Positions 62,605 to 64,000 of a stretch of 64,000 nt of DNA are shown piece by piece. The notes beneath the pieces were generated by a model, which made no database searches, was not told the origin of the DNA, and was given only the letters and a program-made list of their open reading frames with translations. The translations under genes and the position numbers were made by a program. Origin of the DNA: Amorphochlora amoebiformis (Eukaryota > Cercozoa > Chlorarachniophyceae). How positions within the stretch are numbered: position 1 is the first letter of the stretch; each line of letters opens with the position of its first letter. The stretch covers positions 153,860 through 217,859 of the forward strand of contig BAAHQB010000295.1 of NCBI GenBank assembly GCA_054601695.1, read 5' to 3'.

Positions 62605-62700
62605 AAACAATAACCCGACACCCTAACCGAAAACCCCTACCCCAATTTGCGCACATCCCTTATCCAGACACCCTTTTACAACCCTAACCCAACCCTTACC
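62605..62700. repeat. Short degenerate telomere-like block in CCCTAA orientation
   Basis: Words such as AACCCGACACCCTAACC and CAACCCTAACCCAACCC show the inverse orientation to the array that begins at about 62700. The strand of the repeat switches here. Confidence 0.85.
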
Positions 62701-64000
62701 GGGTTAAGGTTAAATAAAGCGTCGTGTTAAGGTTAGGGTGTCTGGCAAGGGTCTAGAGGGTGTCGGGTTAGGGTTAGGGTGTCTGGCAAGGGTCTAGAGG
62801 GTGTCGGGTTAGGGTGTCGGGTTAGGGTGTCGGGTTAGGGTTAGGGTGTCGGGTTAGGGTGTCGGGTTAGGGTGTCGGGTTAGGGTGTCGGGTTAGGGCG
62901 GGTTAGGGTTAGGGTGTCGGGTTAGGGTTAGGGTGTCGGTTTAGGGTGTCGGGTTAGGGTTAGGGTGTCGGGTTAGGGTTAGGGTGTCGGGTTAGGGTGT
63001 CGGGTTAGGCTAGTTAGGGTGTCGGGTTAGGGTGTCGGGTTAGGGTTAGGGTTAGGGTTAGGGTTAGGGTTAGGGTGCCGGGTTAGGGTTAGGGTGTCGG
63101 GTTAGGGTGTCGGGTTAGGGTTAGGGTGTCGGGTTAGGGTTAGGGTGTCGGGTTAGGGTTAGCTAGGCTAGGGTGTCGGGTTAGGGTTAGGGTTAGGGTG
63201 TCGGGTTAGGGTTAGGGTGTCGGGTTAGGGTTAGGGTGTCGGGTTAGGGTGTCGGGTTAGGGTGTCGGGTTAGGGTGTCGGGTTAGGGTTAGGGTTAGGG
63301 TTAGGGTTAGGGTTAGGGTTAGGGTTAGGGTTAGGGTTAGGGTTAGGGTTAGGGTTAGGGTGTCGGGTTAGGGTTAGGGTGTCGGGTTAGGGTTAGGGTG
63401 TCGGGTTAGGGTGTCGGGTTAGGGTTAGGGTTAGGGTTAGGGTGTCGGGTTAGGGTTAGGGTGTCGGGTTAGGGTTAGGGTTAGGGTGTCGGGTTAGGGT
63501 TAGGGTGTCGGGTTAGGGTGTCGGGTTAGGGTGTCGGGTTAGGGTGTCGGGTTAGGGTGTCGGGTTAGGGTGTCGGGTTAGGGTTAGGGTGTCGGGTTAG
63601 GGTGTCGGGTTAGGGTGTCGGGTTAGGGTGTCGGGTTAGGGTGTCGGGTTAGGGTTAGGGTGTCGGGTTAGGGTGTCGGGTTAGGGTTAGGGTGTCGGGT
63701 TAGGGTTAGGGTGTCGGGTTAGGGTGTCGGGTGTCGGGTTAGGGTGTCGGGTTAGGGTGTCGGGTTAGGGTGTCGGGTTAGGGTGTCGGGTTAGGGTTAG
63801 GGTTAGGGTTAGGGTGTCGGGTTAGGGTTAGGGTTAGGGTGTCGGGTTAGGGTTAGGGTTAGGGTGTCGGGTTAGGGTTAGGGTTAGGGTTAGGGTTAGG
63901 GTGTCGGGTTAGGGTTAGGGTTAGGGTTAGGGTTAGGGTTAGGGTGTCGGGTTAGGGTGTCGGGTTAGGGTGTCGGGTTAGGGTGTCGGGTTAGGGTGCC
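62701..64000 (+). repeat. Terminal telomere-like array of TTAGGG and TTAGGGTGTCGGG units
   Basis: Nearly 1.3 kb of head-to-tail GGGTTA words reaching the window end. Canonical TTAGGG runs (longest about 63280-63360, a dozen or more units) alternate with the 13-base variant TTAGGGTGTCGGG. Rare deviants include TTAGGCTAGTTAGGG (about 63006) and TTAGCTAGGCTAGGG (about 63158). The G-rich strand reads 5' to 3' toward the window end, as expected for a right-hand chromosome end. It may be true telomere or the proximal variant zone. Confidence 0.95.

Overview
This is a chromosome-end window from a eukaryote. The right end (about 62.70-64.00 kb) is a telomere-like array of TTAGGG mixed with a TTAGGGTGTCGGG variant. 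Coding sequence is broken by GT-AG introns, and most longer introns and intergenic gaps are filled with (TA)n microsatellites and minisatellites. No operon, bacterial signal, tRNA, rRNA or CRISPR was seen. Intron-rich genes, low-complexity Ser/Pro/Gln/Gly-rich proteins, and C2H2, ankyrin, PDZ and DEP domains suggest a unicellular eukaryote, perhaps of the animal-fungal lineage (for example an ichthyosporean-like protist). That lineage guess is inference only.

Gene models were built by hand, by joining open segments only where a GT donor, an AG acceptor and the codon phase agree. From left to right: a low-complexity protein on the minus strand (0.5-3.3 kb); a C2H2 zinc-finger gene of nine fingers in 11 exons on the minus strand (4.06-11.01 kb); divergent from it, an 8-exon plus-strand gene of unknown function (11.51-14.47 kb); a Ser/Pro/Arg-rich plus-strand gene (15.10-17.88 kb); an ankyrin-repeat gene (about 19.5-22.07 kb); small minus-strand genes at 24.50-26.41 kb and 29.28-30.29 kb; a Gly/Ser-rich minus-strand gene (31.15-32.23 kb); a 5-exon plus-strand gene (32.73-34.07 kb); and a large plus-strand gene with an exon-split PDZ domain and a DEP domain (34.60 to at least 45.96 kb). 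Further right are partial plus-strand exons (46.2-49.8 kb) and a single-exon NPF-motif protein (53.08-54.62 kb).

The last 10 kb are subtelomeric. They hold C-rich minisatellite, long (TA)n tracts, an isolated two-finger C2H2 exon, and an intronless two-transmembrane glycoprotein gene (60.25-61.42 kb). Degenerate telomere-like blocks whose orientation flips flank that gene, followed by the terminal array.

Three separate stretches (about 17.9-18.8, 22.3-23.1 and 51.2-51.9 kb) are unusually rich in CTAG and related palindromes and look unlike the rest. The genes do not form an evident pathway. Several look regulatory: a C2H2 factor, a PDZ-DEP scaffold, an ankyrin protein, and basic Ser-rich proteins with possible nuclear-localisation motifs.
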